Below are positions 33,685 through 42,020 of a stretch of DNA of 64,000 nucleotides, in pieces. The notes under the pieces were generated by a model. The model ran no database searches and was not told where the DNA came from. It saw nothing but the letters and a program-made list of their open reading frames with translations. The stretch is taken from positions 1 through 64,000 of the forward strand of contig JAJXTH010000008.1 in NCBI GenBank assembly GCA_021783995.1. The letters run 5' to 3'. The DNA is from Pseudomonadota bacterium (GTDB lineage Bacteria; Pseudomonadota; Gammaproteobacteria; Burkholderiales; Gallionellaceae). The translations under genes and the position numbers were made by a program. The number at the start of each line of letters is the position of its first letter. Position 1 is the first letter of the stretch.

Positions 33685-34215
33685 ATGAGCAAACGTCATC
33701 TACTTGCATTGTATGGCGATTTCGATCAGGCGGAGGCGGTCGTCAAGGAGCTGCGCAACACGAAGATTTCGGGTTTCGATGTCAACGACGACATGATCGT
33801 CAAGTCGCCGATAGAGCACCCCGAGGTCGAGAAATTTCTAGGCGAGAAGCCGGTCTACGTGCAATGGTTCACGCTGATAGGCGCAGTGCTCGGTGGCTCT
33901 CTGGGATTCCTCGGCATATCGAGTGCGCAGGCCAACTTCTTCATGCAGATGAAGGGCGGCAAGCCCATCGTGCCTTTGCCCCCCAACTTCGTGCTGACTT
34001 ACGAACTCTTCATTCTGGGCGGTGTATACATCACGATCCTTGGGTTCCTGATCTGTTCCGGGCTGCCAGCGAAGCGCTCGCCCTTGTATAACGCCAAGGT
34101 GTCGGTGGACAACATCGGCATACTGGTAAAGGCGGAGGAGGCGGCAGTGGGTGCATTGAAGGCGATCTTTGCCAAGCACAAGGCGTTGGAAATACAGGAA
34201 GAGGCAGGTAAATGA
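33685..34215 (+). CDS. actD: Alternative complex III subunit ActD
   Basis: The 176-residue protein has a cytoplasmic N-terminal domain (LLALYGDFDQAEAVVKELR, a DUF3341-type start) and two membrane helices (about residues 58-76 and 98-118), followed by a soluble C-terminal tail. Order and length match ActD. It begins two bases after actC and overlaps actE by four bases. Confidence 0.92.
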   Translation: MSKRHLLALYGDFDQAEAVVKELRNTKISGFDVNDDMIVKSPIEHPEVEKFLGEKPVYVQWFTLIGAVLGGSLGFLGISSAQANFFMQMKGGKPIVPLPPNFVLTYELFILGGVYITILGFLICSGLPAKRSPLYNAKVSVDNIGILVKAEEAAVGALKAIFAKHKALEIQEEAGK

Positions 34216-34766
34216 AAAAGTTAACCTTGGCAGTTTCATTGTTGTTGGCGCCGGCACTTGCGCAGGCCTGGCCATGGTCCAGAGACATGGCCAACCAGAT
34301 CAGCATCAAGCCTCAGGAAAGCCCTGATCCTGCACATCCGGGCATGTATCCGTTCCCCTCGCGCTCCGTCCCTGTGCCGGGAACGACGGTGTTCGTGAAG
34401 GATCTGGATGCGGCGAAACTGATGACCAATCCGGTCGTAGCAAACGCAGAGTCGATCCAGAAGGGCAAGCACCTTTTCGAGATCTATTGCACGCCGTGCC
34501 ACGGATTCAAGGGTTACGGAGACGGCCTGGTCGGCAAGAAGCTGATCATGCAGCCCTTCAACCTCTCCTATACCAACTCCATGCACAGCTGGAGTTCCCC
34601 TGACTATCCGGACGGATACATCTTCGGCTACATGACGCTGGGTGGGGCGGTGATGCCCAGTTACGCGAACGATCTTTCTCCGACCGAGCGTTGGAACGTG
34701 GTGAACTATGTGCGCAAGGTCTTGCAGAAGGCGCCTCCTGGCTATGTGGCGCCGAAGTTGAATTAG
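34212..34766 (+). CDS. actE: Alternative complex III subunit ActE, monoheme cytochrome c
   Basis: The 184-residue protein has one heme motif CTPCH in HLFEIYCTPCHGFKGYGDG and a probable Met ligand in GGAVMPSY. The signal peptide ends LAQA-WPW and contains no lipobox Cys, whereas ActE is lipid-anchored in some characterised complexes, so this version may be held only by protein contacts or an uncleaved helix. It is the exit cytochrome that can reduce oxidase or soluble carriers. Confidence 0.93.
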   Translation: MKKLTLAVSLLLAPALAQAWPWSRDMANQISIKPQESPDPAHPGMYPFPSRSVPVPGTTVFVKDLDAAKLMTNPVVANAESIQKGKHLFEIYCTPCHGFKGYGDGLVGKKLIMQPFNLSYTNSMHSWSSPDYPDGYIFGYMTLGGAVMPSYANDLSPTERWNVVNYVRKVLQKAPPGYVAPKLN

Positions 34767-34777
34767 GGGGATAAGAA

Positions 34778-35791
34778 ATGTTGACATACAGCAATTGGTC
34801 GGTACTTACGGTAAGTTTCGTCGTCGTGTTGTCATTGGCATTGAGCGGCGTGGCTTTATGTTCGGTATTGCATCTGGTCGGCGCAAAGTGGCGCTACAAC
34901 GTGCGCAACCTTGCGGTCTCGCTTTATGCGCTTTTTCCTCTTGCGGCCGTGCTGCTGGTGATCCTGTTGGCTGGCGGCGCGCATACCTTTCCGTGGTGGA
35001 ACCAGCCAGTCAATTCGGATTATCACATGCCTGGCTGGTATCAGCCGTACTGGCTGATGTCGCGCGAGGTGGTCGGCATGATATTCATGATGGCGCTCTA
35101 CTGGGTTTTCATCCAGCGCCAAGCGGAAAGCGACAAGGGGCCCAAGGAATACGCGAGCTTTCACAGGGTTGCGACCTGGATCCCGTTCTTCTTCGTGCTC
35201 TACAGCACGATGATCGCATGGGATTTCGAGATGACCCTGGTGCCGCAGTGGCACAGCGCGATCTACGGCATGCAGCAGTTCGTCAGCAACTTCGGCATGT
35301 TCCTGGCCTTCCTCGTGATCTGGATATATGTGCTCAACAGCAGGAACAAGCTGGTTTCGCCGGTGCCTGAAAAGATTTATAATTATCTGGCGCAGATGTT
35401 GCTGGCTTTCACGCTGCTGTATATATATACTTATTACGCACAATTCCTGACCATCTGGTATGGCAACCTGCCAGACGAGACGAATCGTGTGTTCGGCATG
35501 ATGTACGGCGACTATGCCTTTGTCTGGTGGACCGTGCTGGCGCTGAAATTCGTCATACCATTCGTGTCGCTGTGTTTCCCGGTGACGCGGCACAGCATCA
35601 ATGGGATCGCCGCGGTGGCGACGTCCATCATCATAGGCACGATCTGCGAACGTTTCATCTGGATCGCGGGCGTGAACGGCACGGGCAGCTATCCGGTCAT
35701 CGCAGCCGTCCTGGTGTGGGGCAGCGTTGCGCTGGTGGGATATTTCCTGGTGCGGGCTTTTATGCAGAGCAGAAATTTGATTAAGGGGTAA
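34778..35791 (+). CDS. actF: Alternative complex III subunit ActF, membrane protein
   Basis: The 337-residue protein has about ten membrane helices and is related to ActC-type proteins, with PYWLMSREVVGMIFMMALYW and FHRVATWIPFFFVLYSTMIAWDFEMTL as visible family segments. It completes the actABCDEF order. No cytochrome oxidase or sco gene follows, in contrast to several other lineages; sspA begins eight bases later. Confidence 0.92.
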   Translation: MLTYSNWSVLTVSFVVVLSLALSGVALCSVLHLVGAKWRYNVRNLAVSLYALFPLAAVLLVILLAGGAHTFPWWNQPVNSDYHMPGWYQPYWLMSREVVGMIFMMALYWVFIQRQAESDKGPKEYASFHRVATWIPFFFVLYSTMIAWDFEMTLVPQWHSAIYGMQQFVSNFGMFLAFLVIWIYVLNSRNKLVSPVPEKIYNYLAQMLLAFTLLYIYTYYAQFLTIWYGNLPDETNRVFGMMYGDYAFVWWTVLALKFVIPFVSLCFPVTRHSINGIAAVATSIIIGTICERFIWIAGVNGTGSYPVIAAVLVWGSVALVGYFLVRAFMQSRNLIKG

Positions 35792-35798
35792 GAAGGTA

Positions 35799-36395
35799 AT
35801 GATGAGATTGTATTCGGGGACGGTTTGCCCCTACAGCCATCGGTGTCGCATCGTTCTTTACGAAAAGGGCATGGATTTCGAAGTGATCGACGTGGACCAG
35901 ATGGACAGGTCAGAAGATGTCGCGGCGATCAATCCATACAACAAGGTGCCCGTGCTTGTTGAACGCGACCTGATTCTGACAGAGGCAAACATCATCAACG
36001 AATACATCGACGAGCGCTTCCCGCATCCGCAACTGATGCCGGCTGACCCCGTCATGCGCGGACGCGCCAGGCTGTTTTTGCATCGCTTCGAGCAGGAGCT
36101 ATATGCAAACGTGAACGTCATCCAGCAGGGCGGCAAGTCTGTCGACAAGGCGCGCGCGGTCATCAAGGACAACCTTCTGCAGCTTTCGCAGATACTCTCA
36201 AAGCAGAAGTATCTGCTCGGCAACGAGTTTTCCATGCTGGATGTGGCGGTTGCACCGCTGCTTTGGCGTCTGGATCATTACGGCATACAGATGGGCAAGG
36301 ACGCGGCCCCGCTGATGAAGTATGCAGAGAGGCTGTTTGCGCGCCAGGGTTTCATCGATTCCCTGACGCCGGCGGAAAGAGCGATGCGCAAGTGA
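35799..36395 (+). CDS. sspA: Stringent starvation protein A
   Basis: The 198-residue protein is a GST-fold RNA-polymerase-associated factor. It has a thioredoxin-like half (LYSGTVCPYSHRCRIVLYEKGMDFE) and a helical half. In betaproteobacteria sspA and sspB usually follow petC; here they follow actF. ATG at 35802 is an equally possible start. It overlaps sspB by four bases. Confidence 0.93.
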   Translation: MMRLYSGTVCPYSHRCRIVLYEKGMDFEVIDVDQMDRSEDVAAINPYNKVPVLVERDLILTEANIINEYIDERFPHPQLMPADPVMRGRARLFLHRFEQELYANVNVIQQGGKSVDKARAVIKDNLLQLSQILSKQKYLLGNEFSMLDVAVAPLLWRLDHYGIQMGKDAAPLMKYAERLFARQGFIDSLTPAERAMRK

Positions 36396-36775
36396 ACGAT
36401 CTGTCCACGCGCCCCTACCTGATACGCGCCATATTTGAATGGTGCATGGATGGGGGGCATACGCCCTACCTCGCGGTGCGCGTCAACGAAGAGACCAAGG
36501 TCCCGCCTTCCTATGTCAAGGATGGCGAAATCGTGCTGAACGTCAGTCCGACTGCGGTGCGCAGCCTCGACATGGGCAACGAGTGGATCACATTCAGCGG
36601 ACGTTTCGGCGGCGTTTCATTCGATGTCCTGGTTCCAGTCAATGCGGTGATCGGCATCTTTTCCAGGGAAACGGGACAGGGGTTGGTCTTCCAGCCGGTG
36701 GATGCGAGCCCCGAACCCACCGAGCCCACCAGAAAACCGGAGCCTGCGAAGCCGCAGCTCAAGGTAGTCAAGTAA
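36392..36775 (+). CDS. sspB: ClpXP adaptor SspB
   Basis: The 127-residue protein has the SspB substrate-binding fold (RPYLIRAIFEWCMDGGHTPYL, FSGRFGGVSFDVLVPV), a Glu/Pro/Thr-rich flexible linker and a C-terminal LKVVK that matches the ClpX-binding tail of the E. coli protein. It delivers ssrA-tagged proteins to ClpXP. Start is GTG at 36392, overlapping the sspA stop. Confidence 0.94.
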   Translation: MNDLSTRPYLIRAIFEWCMDGGHTPYLAVRVNEETKVPPSYVKDGEIVLNVSPTAVRSLDMGNEWITFSGRFGGVSFDVLVPVNAVIGIFSRETGQGLVFQPVDASPEPTEPTRKPEPAKPQLKVVK

Positions 36776-36790
36776 AATCGTGTAGCGGTC

Positions 36791-37639
<849 letters not shown>

Positions 37640-37703
37640 GATCATAGTCTCCTAGGAATTTTCTCTAACGCTAAGAGTCCTGAAAGCGGATTAGGTTCAT
37701 TCT

Positions 37704-37742
37704 GCAAAAAAACATTACGCTCGCAAGCCGTTTGCCTGCGAG
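37704..37742 (-). terminator. Terminator between the 62-residue protein and rpoH
   Basis: Read on the minus strand, CTCGCAGGC and GCTTGCGAG pair with one mismatch around a five-base loop and are followed by a run of seven T. It ends the transcript coming from 37765-37953 and implies that rpoH has its own promoter in the remaining about 60 bases. Confidence 0.7.
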
Positions 37743-37764
37743 AATTGCATTGCGAGACCCGTGT

Positions 37765-37953
37765 TTAAGCGTGATCCTTGGGGAGCGTGCATTCGGAGTT
37801 CATCACCTTGCCGGCAGCAATGCCGCCTATCCAGATGCTGATGATGACGCAGATGATGCCGAGCTCCTTGCTCAGGAAAAATCCGCCCGCTATCCAAAGT
37901 GCAACGGCAAATAATATGGGCACTACGAGCGATTTGCAGCCTGGCTTTTCCAT
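37765..37953 (-). CDS. Small two-helix membrane protein, 62 residues
   Basis: I do not recognise this protein. After a short charged N terminus with one Cys it has two hydrophobic segments (SLVVPILFAVALWIAGGFFL and IICVIISIWIGGIAAG) and a short polar tail containing one Cys. AGAGGGA precedes the ATG with good spacing, and a terminator follows, so it is likely a real, separately expressed gene. Confidence 0.68.
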   Translation of the reverse strand: MEKPGCKSLVVPILFAVALWIAGGFFLSKELGIICVIISIWIGGIAAGKVMNSECTLPKDHA

Positions 37954-38023
37954 GATCTTTCCCTCTTAAGTATGTACGCGCGTTATTTGACACCGTTGTG
38001 GCCATGTCTGTCAAGCGCAACGT

Positions 38024-38929
38024 TCAGCGCGGCTCTATTTCGGACAGGTGGCGCGCGACCGAAAGCCATGCGCCCATCAGACCGAGGTAAAGCGAGAACA
38101 GCATGAGGGTGAGACTGTCGGCTGCGCTTAGCGGTTGCAGCGCAAAGTTGCTGCCATAAAGGCGGGACAGGGTCGAGACGGGTTGTTTGAGGAAGTGCAG
38201 GCACAGTACGATGATCAGCCATGCCGTGATGCCTCCCAGCATGCCCTGCATTGCACCCAGGTAAAGAAAGGGCCTGCGCACGAAGGAATTCGTCGCACCT
38301 ATCAGCTTGGCAACCTGGATCTCGTCCTTCTGGGTCATGATCTGCAAGCGTATCGTATTGAAGGTGATCGCGACCAGTGCGAGGCTCAACAAGCCGGCCA
38401 GAATGAAGGTCAGGATGCGGGCGAAGTCCAGCATCGCCTCAAGTTTGTATATCCACGCCGAATCGAGCTGTGCAAGATCGACATGGGGAATCTTCTGGAG
38501 TTGGTTGCGCAGGAGATCCAGCGCCTGGGCGCGGGTTGCCCTGGGCGAGACAACGAACGCATCCGGCAGCGGATTGCTCTCGAGACCGGCGATGACATCG
38601 GCAAGCCCGTTGCTTTGCGCGAGGTTCTTGAGCGCATCTGCGCGCGGGACGAAGACGGCCTTGCCGATCGCGGGATTTTGCGCGAGCTGTTTGCGCAGGG
38701 TGGCGATGTCCTCGGCGTTTGCATCCATCGTCAGAAAAAGGCTGATCTGCGGGGAGGCGGACACTTCGGCCAGAAGGCCCTGCGCGTTCTGCATCAACAC
38801 ATACATGCCGGAAGGCAGGCATAACGCGATGCCGATCACGATGATGTTTAAAAATCCGGAAATCGGAGATGAAAAAAGGCGACGCAGCGCGTTTTGCGCA
38901 ATTCCTGCGTGTTGTGCAAGCGCGCCCAT
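38024..38929 (-). CDS. ftsX: Cell division protein FtsX
   Basis: The 301-residue protein has an N-terminal cytoplasmic tail, TM1 (about residues 26-44), a periplasmic domain (NAEDIATLRKQLAQNPAIG to LDSAWIYKLE) and three further C-terminal helices, as in FtsX. With FtsE it activates septal peptidoglycan hydrolases through EnvC-like partners. The ATG overlaps the ftsE stop by one base (TGATG). Confidence 0.94.
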   Translation of the reverse strand: MGALAQHAGIAQNALRRLFSSPISGFLNIIVIGIALCLPSGMYVLMQNAQGLLAEVSASPQISLFLTMDANAEDIATLRKQLAQNPAIGKAVFVPRADALKNLAQSNGLADVIAGLESNPLPDAFVVSPRATRAQALDLLRNQLQKIPHVDLAQLDSAWIYKLEAMLDFARILTFILAGLLSLALVAITFNTIRLQIMTQKDEIQVAKLIGATNSFVRRPFLYLGAMQGMLGGITAWLIIVLCLHFLKQPVSTLSRLYGSNFALQPLSAADSLTLMLFSLYLGLMGAWLSVARHLSEIEPR

Positions 38930-39609
38930 CACGATGCGGCTCCTGTTATTTTGCCGGAGGATTCGGTCGCGATCTCGCCGTGTCTCAGGTTGATGGTGCG
39001 CACGCCTTTCAGCATGCCCGCATCGTGGGTCGAGATCAAGAGGGTCGCGCCCACCTGGTGGAATGAGTCGAATATCTTCATGATCTCCTGCGTGTATTCC
39101 GCATCCAGGTTGCCGGTAGGCTCGTCCGCGAGCAGGATGGATGGGCGGTTGACGATGGCGCGCGCGATGCAGAGCCGTTGCTGTTCGCCGCCGGACAGTG
39201 CGATGGGGTTGGCCTTTTCGCGGCCCAGCAATCCCACCTTGTCCAATGCTGCGCGCACGCGCTTGGCGGTCTCCCTGTGGTCGAAACCGCAAATTTGCAG
39301 GGGGAGTTGCACGTTGTCGAACACGCTGCGGTCGAAAAGCAGTTTGTGGTCCTGGAAGATCATGCCTATGTTGCGGCGAAGAAAAGGGAGTGCCGCGTTT
39401 TTGAGCGCGCTGACATTCTGGTTGTTGACCAGCACGGAGCCCGAGTTGGGGCGTTCGATCGCGGCGATGAGCTTAAGCAAGGTGCTCTTACCCGCACCTG
39501 AATGCCCGGTCAGGAATGCCATCTCCCCCTTGGCCAGATCGAAGCTGACGTTCTTCAGAGCTTCGAATCCGCCAGGATAGCGCTTGCTCACCTGGTTGAA
39601 GGAGATCAT
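38929..39609 (-). CDS. ftsE: Cell division ATPase FtsE
   Basis: The 226-residue ABC ATPase has Walker A GHSGAGKST, the Q-loop region MIFQDHKLLF, signature ALSGGEQQR and Walker B ILLADEPTGNLD. It starts MISFNQVSKRYPGG, the standard FtsE beginning, and overlaps ftsY by four bases. Confidence 0.95.
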   Translation of the reverse strand: MISFNQVSKRYPGGFEALKNVSFDLAKGEMAFLTGHSGAGKSTLLKLIAAIERPNSGSVLVNNQNVSALKNAALPFLRRNIGMIFQDHKLLFDRSVFDNVQLPLQICGFDHRETAKRVRAALDKVGLLGREKANPIALSGGEQQRLCIARAIVNRPSILLADEPTGNLDAEYTQEIMKIFDSFHQVGATLLISTHDAGMLKGVRTINLRHGEIATESSGKITGAAS

Positions 39610-40559
39610 GCAGGCTCTCCGAGCAGTGCGGCTACGAACTCCTCTGCGACGAACGGCCGCAGGTCGTCCAGCCCTTCGCCCACCCCGATGAATCGCACGG
39701 GGATCGGGTGCGCGCGCGCGATCGCGGCGATGATCCCGCCTTTTGCGGTGCCGTCCAGCTTGGTGAGTATCAGTCCCGTGACGCCAAGCGCCGTGTCGAA
39801 GGCCTTTACCTGACTCAAGGCGTTCTGTCCCGTGTTGGCGTCCAGCACCAGAAGCACCTCATGCGGCGCGTCAGGCATCGCCTTGCCGATCACGCGCTTG
39901 ACCTTCCTGATCTCCTCCATCAGGTGCGCCTGTGTGGTCAGCCGACCTGCTGTGTCGGCCAGCACGACGTCTATGCCCCTGGCCTCTGCCGCATGTACCG
40001 CATCGAAAATCACGGCCGCCGCATCGCCGCTTTGCTGCGCGATCACCGTGACATCGTTGCGCTCTCCCCAGGTCATGAGCTGTTCGCGCGCGGCCGCGCG
40101 GAATGTGTCGCCTGCCGCGAGCAGGACGGACAGATTCTGGGACTGCAGATATTTCGCAAGTTTTCCGATGGATGTGGTCTTGCCTGCGCCGTTCACGCCG
40201 ACCATCATGATCACGAAGGGTTTGCGCGATTCGGGCGTCAACGGGATGGCCAGGGGCTTCAGCAGCTTCACCATGCAGTGCGCGAGCGCTTCCCTGAGTT
40301 CACCCGCTTCGGAAAGCTTCTGCTCTCTGACATGGCGGCGCAGGTCGGAAAGCAGGGAATGCGTAGCTTCCATCCCGACATCTGCGGTGATCAGTATCGT
40401 CTCGAGTTCCTCGTAGAGCTCCTCGTCTATTTTGCCGCCGCGTCCGAACAGATCGGCAAGCTGGCCGCCTGTTCTGGCGAGCCCCGACTTGAGGCGAGCA
40501 ATCCATCCCTCGGTGGCCTGGGCTCCGGTCTTTTCGTTCTTCTTCAGGAAACTAAACAT
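39606..40559 (-). CDS. ftsY: Signal recognition particle receptor FtsY
   Basis: The 317-residue SRP-GTPase has a short N-terminal tail, the N domain and the G domain: GVNGAGKTTSIGKLA (G1), DTFRAAAREQL, DTAGRL (G3) and TKLDGTAKGG (G4/closing loop). The acidic A domain found in E. coli is reduced to a few residues. It docks ribosome-SRP complexes at the membrane. Confidence 0.95.
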   Translation of the reverse strand: MFSFLKKNEKTGAQATEGWIARLKSGLARTGGQLADLFGRGGKIDEELYEELETILITADVGMEATHSLLSDLRRHVREQKLSEAGELREALAHCMVKLLKPLAIPLTPESRKPFVIMMVGVNGAGKTTSIGKLAKYLQSQNLSVLLAAGDTFRAAAREQLMTWGERNDVTVIAQQSGDAAAVIFDAVHAAEARGIDVVLADTAGRLTTQAHLMEEIRKVKRVIGKAMPDAPHEVLLVLDANTGQNALSQVKAFDTALGVTGLILTKLDGTAKGGIIAAIARAHPIPVRFIGVGEGLDDLRPFVAEEFVAALLGEPA

Positions 40560-40596
40560 CTTGGATGCATTCCGATAGTTGGGGCATAATATGCTC

Positions 40597-40620
40597 GGTC
40601 ACGCAACGTGACCATTTTTT
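40597..40620 (+). other. Terminator-like hairpin in the ftsY / M16 intergenic region
   Basis: GGTCACG-CAA-CGTGACC followed by ATTTTTT has the form of a small intrinsic terminator, but it lies at the 5' side of the M16 gene rather than after a gene. A possible promoter (TTGGAT at 40561, CATAAT at 40585, spacing 18) would start transcription right at the hairpin. It may be a leader element. Confidence 0.4.
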
Positions 40621-40658
40621 CTATTTTAAGCCGATTAGGCTTGCCGAGGTTGGGGATT

Positions 40659-42020
40659 ATGCGAATATTGTATTGCATTGCACTGCTGGCATTCGGTACG
40701 CAACAGGCGGCCGCGGCCGAAGTGTTCGAGAAGACGCTTGCAAACGGCCTGAAGGTCATCGTCAAGGAAGATCACAGGGCGCCGGTGGTGGTGCAGCAGG
40801 TCTGGTACAAGGCCGGCAGCATGGACGAGGTGACGGGCAAGACAGGTGTGGCCCATGCGCTGGAACACATGATGTTCAAGGGCACAAAAACTGTGCCGGC
40901 AGGCGAGTTTTCTCGCCTCATCGCTGCGGCAGGCGGGCGCGAGAATGCGTTCACCAGCGACGACTATACGGCCTACTTTCAGCAGCTCGACAAATCCAAG
41001 CTGCCGCTGGCGATGAAATTGGAATCCGACAGGATGCACAATCTGGCTCTATCAGAGAAGGAGTTTTCGAAGGAGATCAGGGTCGTGATGGAAGAGCGGC
41101 GCATGCGCACCGACGACGACGCCCACGCGCTGCTGCAGGAAAAAATGATGTCGGTCGTGTATGAGGAACATCCTTACCGGCATCCCGTGATCGGCTGGAT
41201 GAACGACCTCGAGCACATGAAGATCGGCGATGTCAGGGATTGGTACAGCAAATGGTATGCGCCCAACAACGCGACTTTGGTGATCGCCGGCGATGTGAAC
41301 CACGACGCGGTGTTTGCGCTGGCGAAACGCTACTACGGTCCGATACCCAGGCGCATGACGCCCAGTCACAGGGATTACATAGAGCCCCCGCAGGTCGGCA
41401 TCAAGCGCATGGTGGTGAAGGCGCCGGCCGAGCTTCCGCTTCTGGTGATGGCATATCACGCGCCCAATGTGGTCGATCCGCTCAAGGACTGGCAGCCCTA
41501 TGCGCTGGAAATGCTGGCAGGGGTGTTGAGCGGCAACGACGCTGCGCGCCTGAACAAGCACCTGGTGCGCGAGCAAAGGATCGCAAGCGATGTGAGCGCG
41601 GGGTATGACGCGACCTCGCGTGGTCCTGCCATTTTCACGCTGGAAGCCACACCAAGCGAAGGCAAGACGGCTGCCGATGTCGAAGCCGCGCTGCGCAGGG
41701 AGATTTCGGCCATCGTCAAGGATGGTGTCGGCAATGACGAGCTTCAGCGCGTCAAGGCGCAGGTCACGGCAGCCGAAGTGTACAAGCTCGATTCCGTTTT
41801 CTATCAGGCGATGCAGATAGGGCAGATGGAGAGCATAGGGCTGGGCCAGAAGGCCATACCCCAGATGCTGGACAGGTTGCAGGCGGTGACGGCAGAACAG
41901 GTTAAGGAGGTTGCAAGCATGCTTTTGAAGGACGACAACCTGACCGTGGCAGTGCTCGATCCTCAACCACTGTCTGGCAAGCCCAGGCATCAAACCGGAG
42001 ACTCCAGTCATGTCCGTTAA
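40659..42020 (+). CDS. M16-family zinc peptidase, catalytic member
   Basis: The 453-residue protein has a signal peptide (about residues 1-20, ending AAAA) and the inverted zinc motif HALEH in KTGVAHALEHMMFKGT, with a downstream Glu in EKEFSKEIRVVMEE. It resembles processing-peptidase/pitrilysin half proteins exported to the periplasm. It overlaps by 11 bases a second M16 gene lacking the zinc site. Start at 40659 gives the signal peptide directly; 40608 adds 17 unlikely residues. Confidence 0.92.
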   Translation: MRILYCIALLAFGTQQAAAAEVFEKTLANGLKVIVKEDHRAPVVVQQVWYKAGSMDEVTGKTGVAHALEHMMFKGTKTVPAGEFSRLIAAAGGRENAFTSDDYTAYFQQLDKSKLPLAMKLESDRMHNLALSEKEFSKEIRVVMEERRMRTDDDAHALLQEKMMSVVYEEHPYRHPVIGWMNDLEHMKIGDVRDWYSKWYAPNNATLVIAGDVNHDAVFALAKRYYGPIPRRMTPSHRDYIEPPQVGIKRMVVKAPAELPLLVMAYHAPNVVDPLKDWQPYALEMLAGVLSGNDAARLNKHLVREQRIASDVSAGYDATSRGPAIFTLEATPSEGKTAADVEAALRREISAIVKDGVGNDELQRVKAQVTAAEVYKLDSVFYQAMQIGQMESIGLGQKAIPQMLDRLQAVTAEQVKEVASMLLKDDNLTVAVLDPQPLSGKPRHQTGDSSHVR

